In this document: positions 38,869 through 50,912 of the stretch, in pieces
Layout: each line of letters begins with the position of its first letter
How positions within the stretch are numbered: the first letter of the stretch is position 1
Assembly (NCBI GenBank): GCA_032622095.1
Contig: CP136063.1
Coordinates: forward strand, 277,567,426-277,631,425
DNA from: Siphonodentalium dalli
Taxonomy: Eukaryota > Mollusca > Scaphopoda > Gadilida > Siphonodentaliidae
DNA length: 64,000 nucleotides
Direction: 5' to 3'
Position numbers and translations under genes: made by a program
Notes under the pieces: generated by a model
What the model saw: the letters and a program-made list of their open reading frames with translations, nothing else
Databases searched by the model: none
Told to the model about the DNA's origin: nothing

Positions 38869-39018
38869 CTGTTCCTTGCTGAGGACATATATAACATGAG
38901 CGACCCCATCCTTTTCCACCAGAACAGCAGCAATCAACTTTCGATGTTCTAGCGAGGGCTGAAGATCCAACACATCGACCACCCGACAATTCTGAGTAGC
39001 AGTGTCCCTGTCGACGAT
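38869..39018 (-). CDS. Fibrillin-like exon 10: first part of TB module 2, origin of the 54-bp array
   Basis: A 150-nt phase 1-1 exon carrying the first 50 residues of a TB domain. In order they are GHCYS, GRCVG, the CCC triplet in VDCCCSGG, then KGWGRSCYICPQQGT. The acceptor is TTCTTACAG and the donor CAG|GTATGT. Its last 43 nt plus 11 nt of intron are the unit of the 23-kb tandem array that fills the next intron. The exon is intact and its own donor is the one nearest the exon body. The next exon is 24.9 kb away at 13996, where TB module 2 is completed. Reading through the donor gives a TAA four codons on. Confidence 0.93.
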
Positions 39019-39048
39019 CTGTAAGAAGAATATTCAAACTCTCATATA

Positions 39049-39153
39049 AACAAACCAATCATGCTGTGCCAAGGATTGGTGGAGTAAAACAAACTCAATT
39101 GAACATAACAACCAGCCCTTGTCGCCAATCTGTAAGAAGAATCAAACTCTCAT
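39049..39153. repeat. Duplicated exon-10 acceptor-side segment, copy 1
   Basis: CTGTGCCAAGGATTGGTGGAGTAAAAC and following bases recur at 40306-40410. Inside copy 1 the string CAATCTGTAAGAAGAATCAA resembles the exon-10 acceptor region at 39011-39030. A decoy acceptor therefore lies about 110 bp upstream of the real one. Confidence 0.75.
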
Positions 39154-39157
39154 TTAA

Positions 39158-40301
39158 CCATTCCATGACTGGAGCTTCCTGAAATTTTGCGAAAACTGTG
39201 CCAATACATTCTCTTCTATATGCGAGAATACATTGGCCAAACAATATTTACCTCCACCTTGTAAACCAGTGAATTCTCTTGTACATGGGAGACTCGCATA
39301 TATAAGAGAATGCACTGGCACAAGATATTTAATCTGCACCAGTAGCAGCAGGGAGGACGAATGCACCTCTACATTGGGTATACCCATATAATTTTGGGCT
39401 ATAAATGGGCTTCACTGAGCCTCTCTTCCCAGCAGGGAGGTCCATTCATACCCCAATTCACCCCAAAAAAAGCTCCCAGCAGGAGAGTCTGGGCCGGCGA
39501 GGGTAGTGGGCGGTCAAGTCTGCAAATAGCGTGTCTGTCATTTGCAGAATGAGGTCCCCAGAGGGTGAATTTAGTGACGCATCCCACAAAGCGGGCTAGC
39601 ATCACTAAATTCACCCTCTGGGGACCTCATTCTGCTTAGGCCATCAACTGCTATGGGAGACCTAGGATCAGAATAAATTTCCCAGTTGAAGTTGGTGATG
39701 TTCACCCATTGGGCACCTCGATTTTGAATTTTATCTTCTGAAAATTAGGGGATATAGAAACTTCCCAGAAGGGAAAAAGTAACTAAAACCAATGTTAATT
39801 TGATACAATAGATACTTCCCAGAAGATGGGGCCTAAGCAGAACGAGGTCTCCAGAGGGTGAATTTGGTGATGCTAGCCCGCTATGCGGGATAGCATCACT
39901 AAATTCACCCTCTGGGGTCCTCATTCTGCAAATGACAGGCACGCTATTTGCAGGCTTGTGGGCCGTCCCTGGGCCCTCCTGCTTACACTGTGTTACTTCA
40001 CTATTGACATGAGTCAAGAAGCTCCACGAAGCCCATTTATATAATATTATGTAATTCTTGCTGAATTTTTTAATTTCGTCCAATTTTTTGCGTTGAAATT
40101 CTACGAGTATACACCATGGTAGAGTATGCTGACCTAATCTGCTGGGAGCTTTTTTTGGGGTGTGAATGGACCTCCCTGCTGGGAAGAGGGTTTGGGAGGC
40201 TCAGTGAAGCCCGTTTATAGCCCAAAATTCTATGGGTATACCCAATGTAGAGGCGCATTTGTCCTCCCTGCTGCTCCAGTGCATCTCCCATCATGAAAGG
40301 G
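39158..40301. mobile_element. Composite TTAA-flanked foldback element, 1.14 kb (family C end)
   Basis: TTAA at 39154-39157 and 40302-40305. Ends CCATTCCATGACTGGAG and CATCATGAAAGGG. Inside are an inverted pair of about 150-bp arms (39346-39500 and 40125-40280). Two further perfect or near-perfect hairpins carry CAGAGGGTGAATTTAGTGA (about 39545-39635 and 39840-39930). It looks like elements inserted into elements. No coding region seen. Confidence 0.75.
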
Positions 40302-40305
40302 TTAA

Positions 40306-40410
40306 ACATACCAATCAGGCTGTGCCAAGGATTGGTGGAGTAAAACAAATTCAAATGAACATAACAGTCAGCCCCTGTCAATGATCTTGGGAGAAAATCA
40401 AATTAATTAG
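40306..40410. repeat. Duplicated exon-10 acceptor-side segment, copy 2
   Basis: Matches 39049-39153 with scattered differences (CTGTGCCAAGGATTGGTGGA shared). The composite TTAA element lies exactly between the two copies. Confidence 0.7.
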
Positions 40411-40786
40411 CATGTAGTTCGTAAACTTTCAGTTAAATATTGTTGCATAATCTAGTGTTCCAAATAAACGTGCATGGCACTCCCTCCACTAGAAACTTGA
40501 GTATGTTTTATCATCAAAAATCGTGAGTAACTGGTATTTAATCTTTCTCTGTTGATGTGGGCTGTGTATGTTTTGATGCCAGCTGTACATAATCATGCAC
40601 CATCTAAGGCCAAATAAAAAATATTATTTAAGTCTCAGATACCGCTGCATTGCAATAAATGGCCCGCATTGAACATTTTATTTAAATTTTTGATATAACC
40701 AAAAATAAAATAAAAAAATAATGTTTTCAAAATTATTTTGGTATGTTTTTAAAAACATGTCAATATATATTAAACATTAATTGTAA

Positions 40787-41047
40787 ATACAATATTTTTC
40801 AAAATAAGTAAAATATATATCTCCTAGAAGTATCTTGCCCACAGAACTATATGGTATATTCCCTATTTAACTAGGAAGGCTCTGATTCCACAAAACCAAT
40901 CGCCAGGTTGATTCATCCTCTCTTTTCCCCCATTAGGACATTCCTCGTGAGTGGGGTGGGTGCGAAACCCTGGGAGGGAGCTCAGAGTTCAGTGGGCAAG
41001 ATACTTCTAGGAGATATATATTTTACTTATTTTGAAAAATATTGTAT
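40787..41047. repeat. Inverted repeat, 56-bp arms
   Basis: Arms 40787-40842 and 40992-41047 match inverted without a mismatch that I can see. They include TATCTCCTAGAAGTATCTTG and its complement. The spacer is about 150 bp. A further direct piece (TTATCTTGCCCACTGAACTA) follows at 41059. Confidence 0.85.
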
Positions 41048-41089
41048 CTCCGTCAAAGTTATCTTGCCCACTGAACTATATGGTAAAAT

Positions 41090-42700
41090 ATAGAATTTTT
41101 TGGCAGGTGGAGGCCACGAGGAAAAATAAACACCTCTATGCACCTCAATCAAAGAACTGGATTGACCTGATAACCTACAATATATACAATATCACCATAA
41201 GCCAATGTATGTAATTACACCATAAGACTAATACATGTTGGCCAACTGCCAGAGGGTCCAGACTAAACAAATAGTGGTGACTTGGATTGAAGATCCTGCA
41301 AATAAAATAGATAGTTTCAGAAAGACATGGAGACGGAGATGACCCCCCCCCTTCAGAGCTTAGAGCTATTAATGTATCAGCTGAGTACTTGCTGGAAAAG
41401 GATTCCACAGAAGGGAAGAAATATCTAGATCCTGAGGGAATGGAAAAAGAAAAAATACTATTTGACGAGAAATCCCCGGCCGGGTAGAAAATCAAGGGGA
41501 TTGCGAAATAATGCACTTAGCGGCTAACCCATGTGCAGACAAAGACAATAAGGAAAAAACACAGTTCTATAAGGGACATGAAGAAACAACCAGAGGCAAA
41601 AGCCTCAAATTATAAAGTAGACCCCCATAAAAACAATAGAACCAATCCCAAAGTCAATTCTTGAGGGGGGGCCGTGTCCTAGTACGAGATCTAGTCCGAT
41701 GAAAAAAAACAGCTGCAAGCTCAAAAAGGGCCCAGACACCGACTAATCCATGATATGCCATTGTCTATAAGGATTGAGATATCATTAACCGATAATCTGT
41801 ACTAGTGACCGGGAAGAGATTCTCGCCGAAATAGTTGATTGCACCAACCCTGTAAAATAGCCAGAAGAAAGTCGAATGGATATTATACTGACATACTCCT
41901 ACATATAGTATGTACATGTAATTTGGAACAAAAAGAAAATTTGTAGGAAACCTAGAGTCCCTTTGATGACAGAGCACACTACAATGCTGTTTTTTGGAAA
42001 GCACCAGAAGAATCAAATGTGCCGAGATGACCCACCAATGAAGATTCAAATAGGGCCGTGTCGTATTAGCGGTTACTAGAAAGAAAATGCTGCGTTTTCT
42101 GTATAACCAGGAAGTAAAGGAGTAATCTATTCGTGGAATGACCTCATTGGCATGTGTCCCGTCGATTAAGTTCCTGCCTCCAACATTGCCACAACATTGA
42201 GCGAATTATAAGCTTACGGTTTCCAGATTACTGCCGTGATTACCAATGGAGACCCCAGCGTGTGGACACGAGCTCGCGCATACAAACAATTACGGAAACT
42301 TTGTAATGAACCATGTAAACCGCAAACAAGAGTATCCTAATGAATCATTGAACATTAAGGACCATGAGCCGTCATTCAACAATTTATTTGTCTAAATGAA
42401 GCCCCAAAATACAACTGGCGCTGTCAATGTGTCTCGTGTCATTGATAAGAAGATAAGAGAATGGTACGAGAAGAAATCAGAGTGACCGCTAAAGGCTACA
42501 TCTAATCAGCTGTCCGCTAAAGTAGTCAACAAGTGGTTGCAAGCTTTAAGATTCAATGAGAATCACCAATACGATTCTAGTAATGATTCTCACTAATCTT
42601 TTCAAAGTTCAGTGCTGTATGACTAACTTGCCTCAGCATTGGATTCTCACAAAAGTAAACTTATTTTGGAGCCTGGCGTTGAGATATAATTTACTCATGG
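41090..42700. other. Intron DNA, no feature seen
   Basis: No exon, array or element that I can name. Short ORFs here lack any recognisable domain. Confidence 0.5.
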
Positions 42701-42719
42701 TTTCAATAAGGCTTTGCAT

Positions 42720-44330
42720 TTTCACCTGACGATATTCAATATGTTGAAACACCGGCCAGCTCTAAATTTAAACCCAACTGAGAAATCACAGGCCGCTGTA
42801 TCCATGATTTGAAGACAGCCAGGAACCGAGATCCCTATGTCATGGAGTTGGAGAATGAAAAAATGTGAGAAACATGCACCGTGATTGTGGCACCAGCCCA
42901 AAACCAGCAGAAACCGATCTAAGGAAGGACGTGAAATACAGAGACCAAGGCACACCGCGCCCCAACTGTTCTTGCTCTTCTGACTGGCCCTCGATGGGTC
43001 GATGGTTCAAGGTATCCCTTCTGGGACGGATGGGGTGCACCTCCGATTGTACCTTGTTCTTGAGACAACCATCACCAGAAGTGCGAATCTAGTGGGCAGA
43101 TCATATGATCTGGCATCCTACACCCAATGCTAGCGAATATCTCGAACGAGGGGAAGCATCTGGCAAGGATCTTCTTCTGTCTGTATGAAGTGCGCACTAC
43201 CCAATGCGAAATAGGGAGAGAAAAATCGCCTATAGGCTTATTGTGTGTTCCTCCACACGGAAATCTTTAGTAAAAGGCGAACGATTTGTTCGTGTATTGA
43301 GGAGAAACATAAGCTTAATGTGAATCGTGAAGATAGGAAATCAGTTGCTTTCTGAAGATGAGCATATGTCTAGGATGTATTCATATAGTGACCCATTGTA
43401 TCATTACCGCCCTTTATATAATAGTGATATAACTGACCCATCATCCAAAGATTATTCCTGAAGACTATCGACACAGGCGACACTCTATTCCAGCAATGAC
43501 CATGACCTTGCAGGAGCCGGACGGCACATTGAAAGAAACAACAACTTATAAAGCAAGGAGTTTAACTCTGCACAATCCGAGAACAATAAAACTGTTGATT
43601 ACCTGGTTACCCATGTCGCCAGGTTTGCAGTCCGATGGCATAACCACTCGGCTACGGCGACACTTGTCTGCATCAGAGAACCCCGAACAACTATCTGAGC
43701 TCCCTCGTGAGTGCATGTATGGATGACCCCAAAGGAATGTCCAAAGCCTTTTCACCTCGTGGATAGAGCTACAGCTCGTCCCGATCCCGATCTCCACCCA
43801 TCCGAACTGGCGATGGGTTGTTATGAGGGGCAGGATCCGAAGCATGCCTACTACTAGAATGGCATCATGGAATAAATTCAAATTCAGGCCCATGGACATG
43901 GAGTTGGCCAACAAGGAGGAAGCATGCTTGGGAATTTCAGCCCCAGCCCAAGCCCAGCAGGGACCGAAGGCATATAGGATTATCATAGGGACAGGGTAAA
44001 CCCTCAGCCGTGCTGACCCCGAGATGGTGACTTGTAGCGATGGACGGCGTGGTTCAAATGTTAGATGAGAAGCCACGGCCGTACCTCGGCACACCAACTG
44101 CCAACGGCCAACCCAAGGGAGCAGATTGGCGTCCTGTACGATAATCCATGGAGCCCACTATTGTGGCTGGATGGGGTGCCCCTCCCGCTCCGTGTTTGAG
44201 GTAACTATCGCCCCGAGTCGCTAAGCCAAAGAGGGGATCACCATCGACTAGTGTCCTGGTCTCAAGAGGCGGCGGAACCCTCGAAACGAGGGGAAGCATC
44301 TCTAGGGGAGCTACAGGGAAGGAGATCTTC
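42720..44330. repeat. Two diverged direct copies of an unclassified ~1.1-kb sequence
   Basis: Blocks near 42840-42930 and 43890-43980 share CATGGAGTTGG, AACATGC/AGCATGC and CAGCCCA-A-CCAGCAG. Blocks near 43025-43175 and 44165-44335 share GGATGGGGTGC, CGAGGGGAAGCATCT and GATCTTCT. A 183-codon minus-strand ORF (44097-43546) overlaps it but has no domain I recognise. I do not call it a gene. Confidence 0.5.
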
Positions 44331-44589
44331 TGTACCTGGTCTTACATCGTGTAGCAGTTATCTGTATCTGTAGATATTACAGTGCAGGAACCAATTCTGG
44401 TTGTAGACGCACTGGTCCAGGTGCTACCACGGCCGAGTAACTTTATAACCCTGTGGTGACTCCAGTAGCGTTCTTTAACGTGCACACACCGAGGCGTGCA
44501 CACGGGTCAGCCATTAATGTCCGCGCCCGATCGGACAGCGTACTGCACCCACGACAACATACCTGGACAAGTATTGTAATGGGGGAAGT

Positions 44590-44765
44590 CGGCATTTTGC
44601 ATTCGGATCTTTATTCAGTGATCTTGAATGAGACTTTTCAGCCTGACAAACTGGGTATCTGACCGAGTTCTGATTTTTGTCAGAATACCCTGACCAGGTT
44701 GCGATCCCCGGTCCGCTAGCACAAGAGACCAGTCCGCTACCTCTCGGCTACCGACTTCCCTGCCT
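44590..44765 (-). mobile_element. Possible tRNA-derived SINE
   Basis: On the minus strand from 44765, GTAGCCGAGAGGTAGCGGAC resembles a tRNA A box and CGGGGATCGCAACCTGG a decayed B box about 30 nt on. An unrelated body and an ATAAAGATCC-type tail follow. It is too degenerate for a working tRNA. GC-rich sequence to about 45000 may belong to the same element. Confidence 0.4.
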
Positions 44766-45235
44766 TGAGAAGGTTTCTTTGTGCTCGCTCTTGCTCGGCC
44801 TCGCCTGCCCCGCCGAAACGAGGAGATCGACCCACGGCCGGTGGTACGCCGTGAAGCTTGCGAAGCAGACGCGGATCCCACCTCGGCTAGCGCTCCGAGA
44901 GCGGCCTTCACTTTCATTGCGCCTTCGGGTTTAGCGATTAGCGACACCCTGCGACTCGCGAGCATTCTGTTATGCTGATAAGCACCTTGGCTGTGGCGAC
45001 TAACAGCCATAAGCTAATCGATTGTTTTTGACTGTCGAATAACCTTGGTTTGCACGAAATCTTTCAATTCACGTAAACTAAATACTCTCAATGTATCGAA
45101 AATGCAACTAATTATACATGTACATCTACACACATACCAGTATACACTTGCTCCTGCCATATATGTCCCCTGTGAAAAATAGTCAGTGGAATCGCAAACT
45201 GCACTTCCCTGTATGTCTATTTGGGTCTGCACGTT

Positions 45236-45297
45236 TATTGTATATTATTGTTTATTGTATATTATTGTTTATTGTATATTATTGTTTATTGTATATT
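45236..45297. repeat. 18-bp tandem repeat, ~3.5 copies
   Basis: Unit TTATTGTATATTATTGTT, lying about 55 bp past the exon-9 donor. Unlike the large arrays it does not include the donor. Confidence 0.8.
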
Positions 45298-45354
45298 CTT
45301 GGATCCTGTAGTACAAAAATGTAAAGGAATCACAATGGAAGAAAATAAACTTGC

Positions 45355-45480
45355 CTTGGCAGCGTTTTCCATCTGGGCTTGGTTCGAATCCGGGACCACA
45401 CGTACATCTGTAACCTCCCGGAATGTTTGTACAACGTCCGTGTTTACACACTCCTCGAACTGTTCGGCATTCGTCAATGT
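45355..45480 (-). CDS. Fibrillin-like exon 9: cbEGF module with a GC donor
   Basis: This 126-nt phase 1-1 exon encodes DIDEC, six cysteines and CTNIPGGYRCTC, and ends KRCQG. The acceptor is CATTGTAG. The phase-1 splice after TGC-CAA-G requires the donor AAG|GCAAGT. That is a GC donor with the exact context known for GC-AG introns (AAG|GCAAGT). No GT at this point would keep the module and frame. The following intron is about 6.3 kb and leads to TB module 2. Confidence 0.9.
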
Positions 45481-45529
45481 CTACAATGAGAGAAATACAC
45501 AGATAGATTAAAACACATGTGTGGATTAA

Positions 45530-45660
45530 CCCTTTCTATACTAAATACTTATTGATGAAAACGACAACGTTGGTTGAACTTTTTATCTGAATATTTACCA
45601 CCAATCAATATAAATTCCTTCTGAACTTGTAGAAATTTTGAAATAGCTGAAGAAAAGGAA
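45530..45660 (+). mobile_element. TTAA MITE family B, left-end fragment
   Basis: TTAA at 45526-45529 then CCCTTTCTATACTAAATACT. The right half is diverged or missing. Confidence 0.7.
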
Positions 45661-45664
45661 CTTG

Positions 45665-47085
45665 TTTCAAAGTAAAATGGAATTGTTCTTATTATTTAAA
45701 GACATATTTTGGACTTGTTCAAGCACATGAAACTGATAAATTAGTAGTCAGACGGGGGAATGTAGCATTCTACTAACATCACCCAAAATCTCGAAAGAAA
45801 TCAACCATACAACTCCATAGAAAACACCATCAAAACTATGCTCAATTGTAAATATTTACATCTCGATTCGGAATGCAACAATTGACGATAAACCAAAGCA
45901 AATGGTTTCGCCATCGATACTCATTGCTTTTAATAAATACATAAGACTGACAGTGTGTGTTGTTGTAATATTCATAAAAATAACTACATTTCTATTTGAT
46001 CACCCAAACAGAGTGTTTCGCATCACTTTAACATGAACATGATCAGTGAATTGTAAAATAAATAAAAATGTGTATTCTCGAAAACTGTTAAAGTCATTAG
46101 CTTCACTCCCGGTGGGTGTATATTTCATGTCAGACAGAACAGTATCCGATATACCATAAGAAAGGTCATACAAAACTAGAAATAAAACCCCAAGGTTGCA
46201 TATTATTGATGCGGTATTCGCCCCATATTAAATTGTTGAAAACTGCGGTCAGAGTAAGAAATCTTCTCAGATATAACCACATTTTCGGCGCGAATCATCG
46301 CGTGGAGGTCATGAAATTATACTCGGAAGAAATCGGAACCGCCCGAAAAACGACGATCGGCTGGCACGCACGGTTGACAGAACAGCCAAAACAATAGCCG
46401 GCATGTCGATAACCGAAAGTAGATTCAACAAAACACAAACTAGATAATGTGATTATGTCTTGATTTTTGCATCGATATCTCATGTTTTCTAATTGAAATA
46501 TCGAGAATTAATTGGAAACTAACAAAGTGTACACACTGTGTATATGTTGTATATGGATTGTTTGCAATATAGGCGTGAATGGGTATTCACAGCATGCAAA
46601 ATACGATTGGCACACCTCCGAACTGATCCAGGTCGTCATGCTTCTCATCGATTGAACATAAACAAATCGGGGAATTCCTGCCTATCAAACGTCAACACAT
46701 TTGGTCGAATTTAAGATGAAGTTATCTGCAATGGCATTATTGACTTCTGTAAATGGAAATTATTAGCAATATTTCAAATGCAGAGAGTGCATGAACCACC
46801 GATCGATCTATAAATTATAATAGCCCAATCGGGCTGAACTAGATTGATTGGTCTTCCTGGCATAGTGGTTGCTGCTGTAAGAGAGGGAACTCTAAATTTC
46901 TTAAATATTAAAATTTTGTTTGTTTTCAGAATTGTACAAGTTTATAATGAATATTACCAGTAAAAAATTATACCATTGTCTTTGATTAGTTTCAAAATAA
47001 ATGAGAATTTTTTTTAATTGGTAGAAACAGCTGGTCGAAAGAACAATTTAGAGTACTCCCCTTATCCCTGATTCACTTTATAGTA
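45665..47085. other. Intron DNA, no feature seen
   Basis: AT-rich, with no exon-like segment or repeat array recognised. Confidence 0.5.
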
Positions 47086-47089
47086 GCTA

Positions 47090-49190
47090 ATTACACTTAA
47101 GCATAAATTATTTACGCTTAAGCATAATTAACTTACGATAAGCGTAATACATTTGAATTACGCTTAAGTGTAATTGGGTTCATCAGCTATTTCACCTCTA
47201 TGGGAGGAAGCCAAATTAACATTTAATAAATAATTAAATAATTGAGCTAAAGCCCCCCCCCCCCCCAATCAAGGAATCTCTGATTACACTTAAGTGAAAT
47301 AAGAATATTTCTTATCGCGCTTAAGTGCAATAAGAAGATTCCTTATTGCGCTTAGAGATTCCTTATTGTGCTTAAGTGCAATACGATATTCCTTTTTGTG
47401 CTTAAGTGCAATAAGATATTCCTTATTGTGCTAAGCGCAATTAGATATTTCCTTATTGAACTTAATCGCAATTATATCTTCCCTTATTATATCGCTTAAG
47501 CTCAATTATATCGCTTAAGCTCTATTATTTATTAAATGTTAATTTGGTTCCCAATATACCTCATGTATATTGGTATAACCTGATGTAGGTTACTGGCATT
47601 AGTAATGCAGTTGCATCCATTTCAGCTTGAGGGGAGTTCAATGAGTCTCATTGAATGAGAGTGTATATGAATTACGTTTAAGCGTACTTCATTTACACTT
47701 AAGCGCGGAACTCATTTACACTTAAGCATAATTAAAATGAATAATGCTTAAGCAAATACCTAACTCCAACTGATTTCCTCTGTCTGAATAATTGAGTCCA
47801 TCTCATAGTATATGGGGGAGTCTAAACCGATGTTTGATTGATGTCTTATTGCCAGAGTAAATTTGAGTTTAGAGGAAATCGCATGGGAGACAGCCTTTTC
47901 AAATATATTATTTATTAGTGTAAATCAATTGCGCTCAAGCGCAAAAAATATGTGTCTAATAATATATTTGCGCTTTAGCATAAAATTGCCATAAATGTGA
48001 TCTATTATATGGGAGGCCCTTTTCACAGTTATTATTTATTTACGCTTAAGCGCAAATAACCTCTATCATTTGCACTTAAGCGCAAATAAAAATAAAAATG
48101 CATTGATCCCCCCTGAATTAATTTTACATGGCACAGGCCTAAACACATCACTAAAGTTGATATAACCCCACCATATGAGGGAAACAATCCCCCAGAAACC
48201 CCAAGATCTGTTTTATGACCATGCAAATGATATAGATCTGTGTAGGATATGTCTCTTTTATAAAATATACTATATCTCTGGGATGGAGACACAAATTCTT
48301 GGGGACAGGGATGCTGATATTATGAAAATAGGGGTTTTTCCCCTACTTCAAGTCAATGAGTACACCATATGAGGGAAGCAAACCCCAGTAACCCCTAATT
48401 CCATATTTATGGCCACGGAAATGGTATATATCTGTGCAGGAGATAATAAAATATACATGAGCTCTGGGAGTGAGGCACCATATCTTGGGACACCAGGGAC
48501 AGAGATGCTGATATGCATATGGAAATATGTTTTTTCTTCAACTTCGAGTCTGTATGGGGCTATTACTATGGGCCCATGATAATATAATATGAGATGGACT
48601 CAATCATTCACATCAGAGGGATGTAAGGGAGTGTTAGGTATTTGCGCTTAAGTGCAAATAAATTGATAGAGACATATTTGTGCTTAAGCGCAAATGATTT
48701 ACACTTAAGCACACATATTTGCGCTTAAGCGCAAATAAATAATAAATGTGAAAAGGGCCTCCCATACTATTTCCGCTAAAGCGCATATGATTTGTATTTA
48801 AGTATAAATGATTTGCTCTTAAGTGAAAATGATTTACACTTAAGCGTAAATGATTTGCGATTAAGCAGAATCAGAATAAATGTGAATACGGCTTCTCGTA
48901 TAATCGCTTAAGCATAATTCATTTACGATTAAGTGTAATTAATCTATCAATGAAAATGAATGACCAGTGAGCTTAAGTGTAAATCAATAACGCTTAAGCA
49001 CACTTAAATCAATTACGCTTAAGCACACTAGTCATAATTCTATTACTCATAGGAGTAATGCTTTATCTACATCATACGGTTAAGCGTAAGTGAAATACGC
49101 TTTATATGTGTGCATTACACCTGAGTGTGATACATTACGCTTAATCGTAATTCACTTACACTAGAGTGCAATTAGCTAATACATGTGAAA
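47090..49190. repeat. 2.1-kb tract packed with CTTAAG palindromes and nested inverted repeats
   Basis: About two dozen exact CTTAAG hexamers occur, mostly in the longer palindrome GCGCTTAAGCGC or its variants with A/T flanks. Larger inverted pairs are 47205-47240 with 47517-47550, 47750-47815 with 48580-48650, and 48010-48045 with 48725-48765. No coding region. A run of C (47253-47267) lies near one arm. Confidence 0.85.
48165..48560. repeat. Two tandem copies of a ~190-bp sequence inside the CTTAAG tract
   Basis: ACCATATGAGGGAA appears at about 48168 and 48363. Each is followed by ATGGCC/ATGACC-(N)-GATATAGATCTGTG-type and CTGATAT blocks in the same order. Confidence 0.7.
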
Positions 49191-49199
49191 AAGGCCTTC

Positions 49200-50655
49200 C
49201 ATTATAGTTATCATCCATCAGAATGAATAGTGCTTACTAAAGCTTGACAACATAATTTGCCATTAAAAATATTTCATGGCCAATGAGCTAACAAATGTTC
49301 TGTACTGTCATATTGAATACCAATTATTGTACTATTGTACAGGTATAATGTAATTAAACAGTTTTGAGTAAGACAACTCTTTCTGCACGGTACTGTGCTT
49401 GCGGCCAGATTGATGTAAAAATTCAGTCAATGCGCTTACAATTTTCTATAAATAGTAACATTTTGGAATTATTACCTCTCGATCACTGTTCGATTATAAT
49501 CTTTGCCACTAACTCGGCCAATGTTCTTCCGTTTGTGATTTCACGCAACAATTCACTTTCTATTCCTTCCCTGTCGAATTGACTACCGATTGCGATGTCA
49601 ATTTGGTTTTCGCTTTAATATTCTGATGTGACACTATTCCAGCGAACTGTCATCCTCCCTAGAAGCCATTTCTGAGAACGAAACCCGATTCAATCCCAAT
49701 CGAGTCGGAAGTGCTCGGGCATTTCCGTGACTGCACAAGACAACGCATCGGTTTGTTTTTTCGTGTTATTATGGCGAGATTAATTGGGACGATTGATGAA
49801 ATATAAATAGTTAGCCGAATGGCCGTATAATGTGTACAAACTGACTTCAGGATGGGGGATTTCGTGTATCTGAGTTATTTTATTCACTCTTCCCACAGAA
49901 TGACGCAGGGAACTCAATTGTGAGGTTCAATTTACGTTTCACATCACTTTAAGACTTGTTGCTCCCTGATTATATTCATGTGTCGCAATATTGTACTCAC
50001 TACCTGTATACATCTTACAGTTCACTGTACTCACTACCTGTATACATCTTACAGTTCACTCACAGTAGATCACTCATACAATAGAGACAACACTCAATTA
50101 ACAATTCTCACATATTACACCACACAGGATCACACTGATGTCATACCAACCGAATAATGATTGATAATAACACAACACTCAGCCATTATACACTTAAAGT
50201 CACATACAGTATCATTCTTGGGTACCTCCCAATCACTGAAGCGTTCTTTTAAAAAGCCTCGTCAAACATTTTTTCAATATTTTCTGTTTAAAATATTAGA
50301 TTTGAACAATAAAAATTAATTTTTGTTTATTTCTGGAGTAAGTTTTCCAGATTTTGAGGAAAAATTTAAATAAATAGCCTCCCTCCCTCATCTCAAAATT
50401 GAGATCTAATTGCCTGAAAACACAGATATTTTATTTTAACTGTATTACAAGTTCTGTTTTACTTACAAATTTCTTCTACTTTTTTATTACCTTTAGCATT
50501 TAGCGTATCTTACTGATACCCTGCAAAAGCTGACTCTTTGTCCTTACATGGTTCCAACATCCCAGGTCAGAGTTCACTACTCCCTCCACAACTGACTGAG
50601 CAAACTGACTTATCCTATCATCAGAACACAAGGCTAATCTGGTTAGATTTACAAG
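49200..50655. other. Intron DNA, little structure
   Basis: Only a two-copy 34-bp direct repeat (TACTCACTACCTGTATACAT at about 49995 and 50029) stands out. No exon seen. Confidence 0.5.
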
Positions 50656-50662
50656 AGTTTAA

Positions 50663-50890
50663 CTCTTGCATGATGGGGGCTGCGCTGGTTCAGCATTAAA
50701 GATTCTGTGCCAGTGCATTATATTATATATGCAAGTCTCCTATAGGGAGCCTAAGAGAATACACTGACATATAAAGACAAGGTAAAGATAGTAAGGCCAA
50801 TGTATTCTCTTATATACGGGAGGCATATATAAGAGAATGCATTGGCACATGGTTTTCACAATATTTCAGGAAGGTCCCGTCATGGAAGGG
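50663..50890. mobile_element. TTAA MITE family C beside the exon-8 donor
   Basis: TTAA at 50659-50662 and 50891-50894. Ends CTCTTGCATGATGGGGG and CCCGTCATGGAAGGG. The interior carries a decayed form of the CCAATGCATTCTCTTATATA palindromic module shared with family A. Confidence 0.82.
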
Positions 50891-50912
50891 TTAAATGTGA
50901 GAATGAGCTTAC

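Noticed and set aside
43546-44097. 183-codon minus-strand ORF
   Set aside because: It has no recognisable domain, overlaps a diverged repeat and is not continued by other exons.
44690-44765. tRNA gene
   Set aside because: A- and B-box-like words are present but I could not fold the stems into a cloverleaf. It is better explained as a SINE head.
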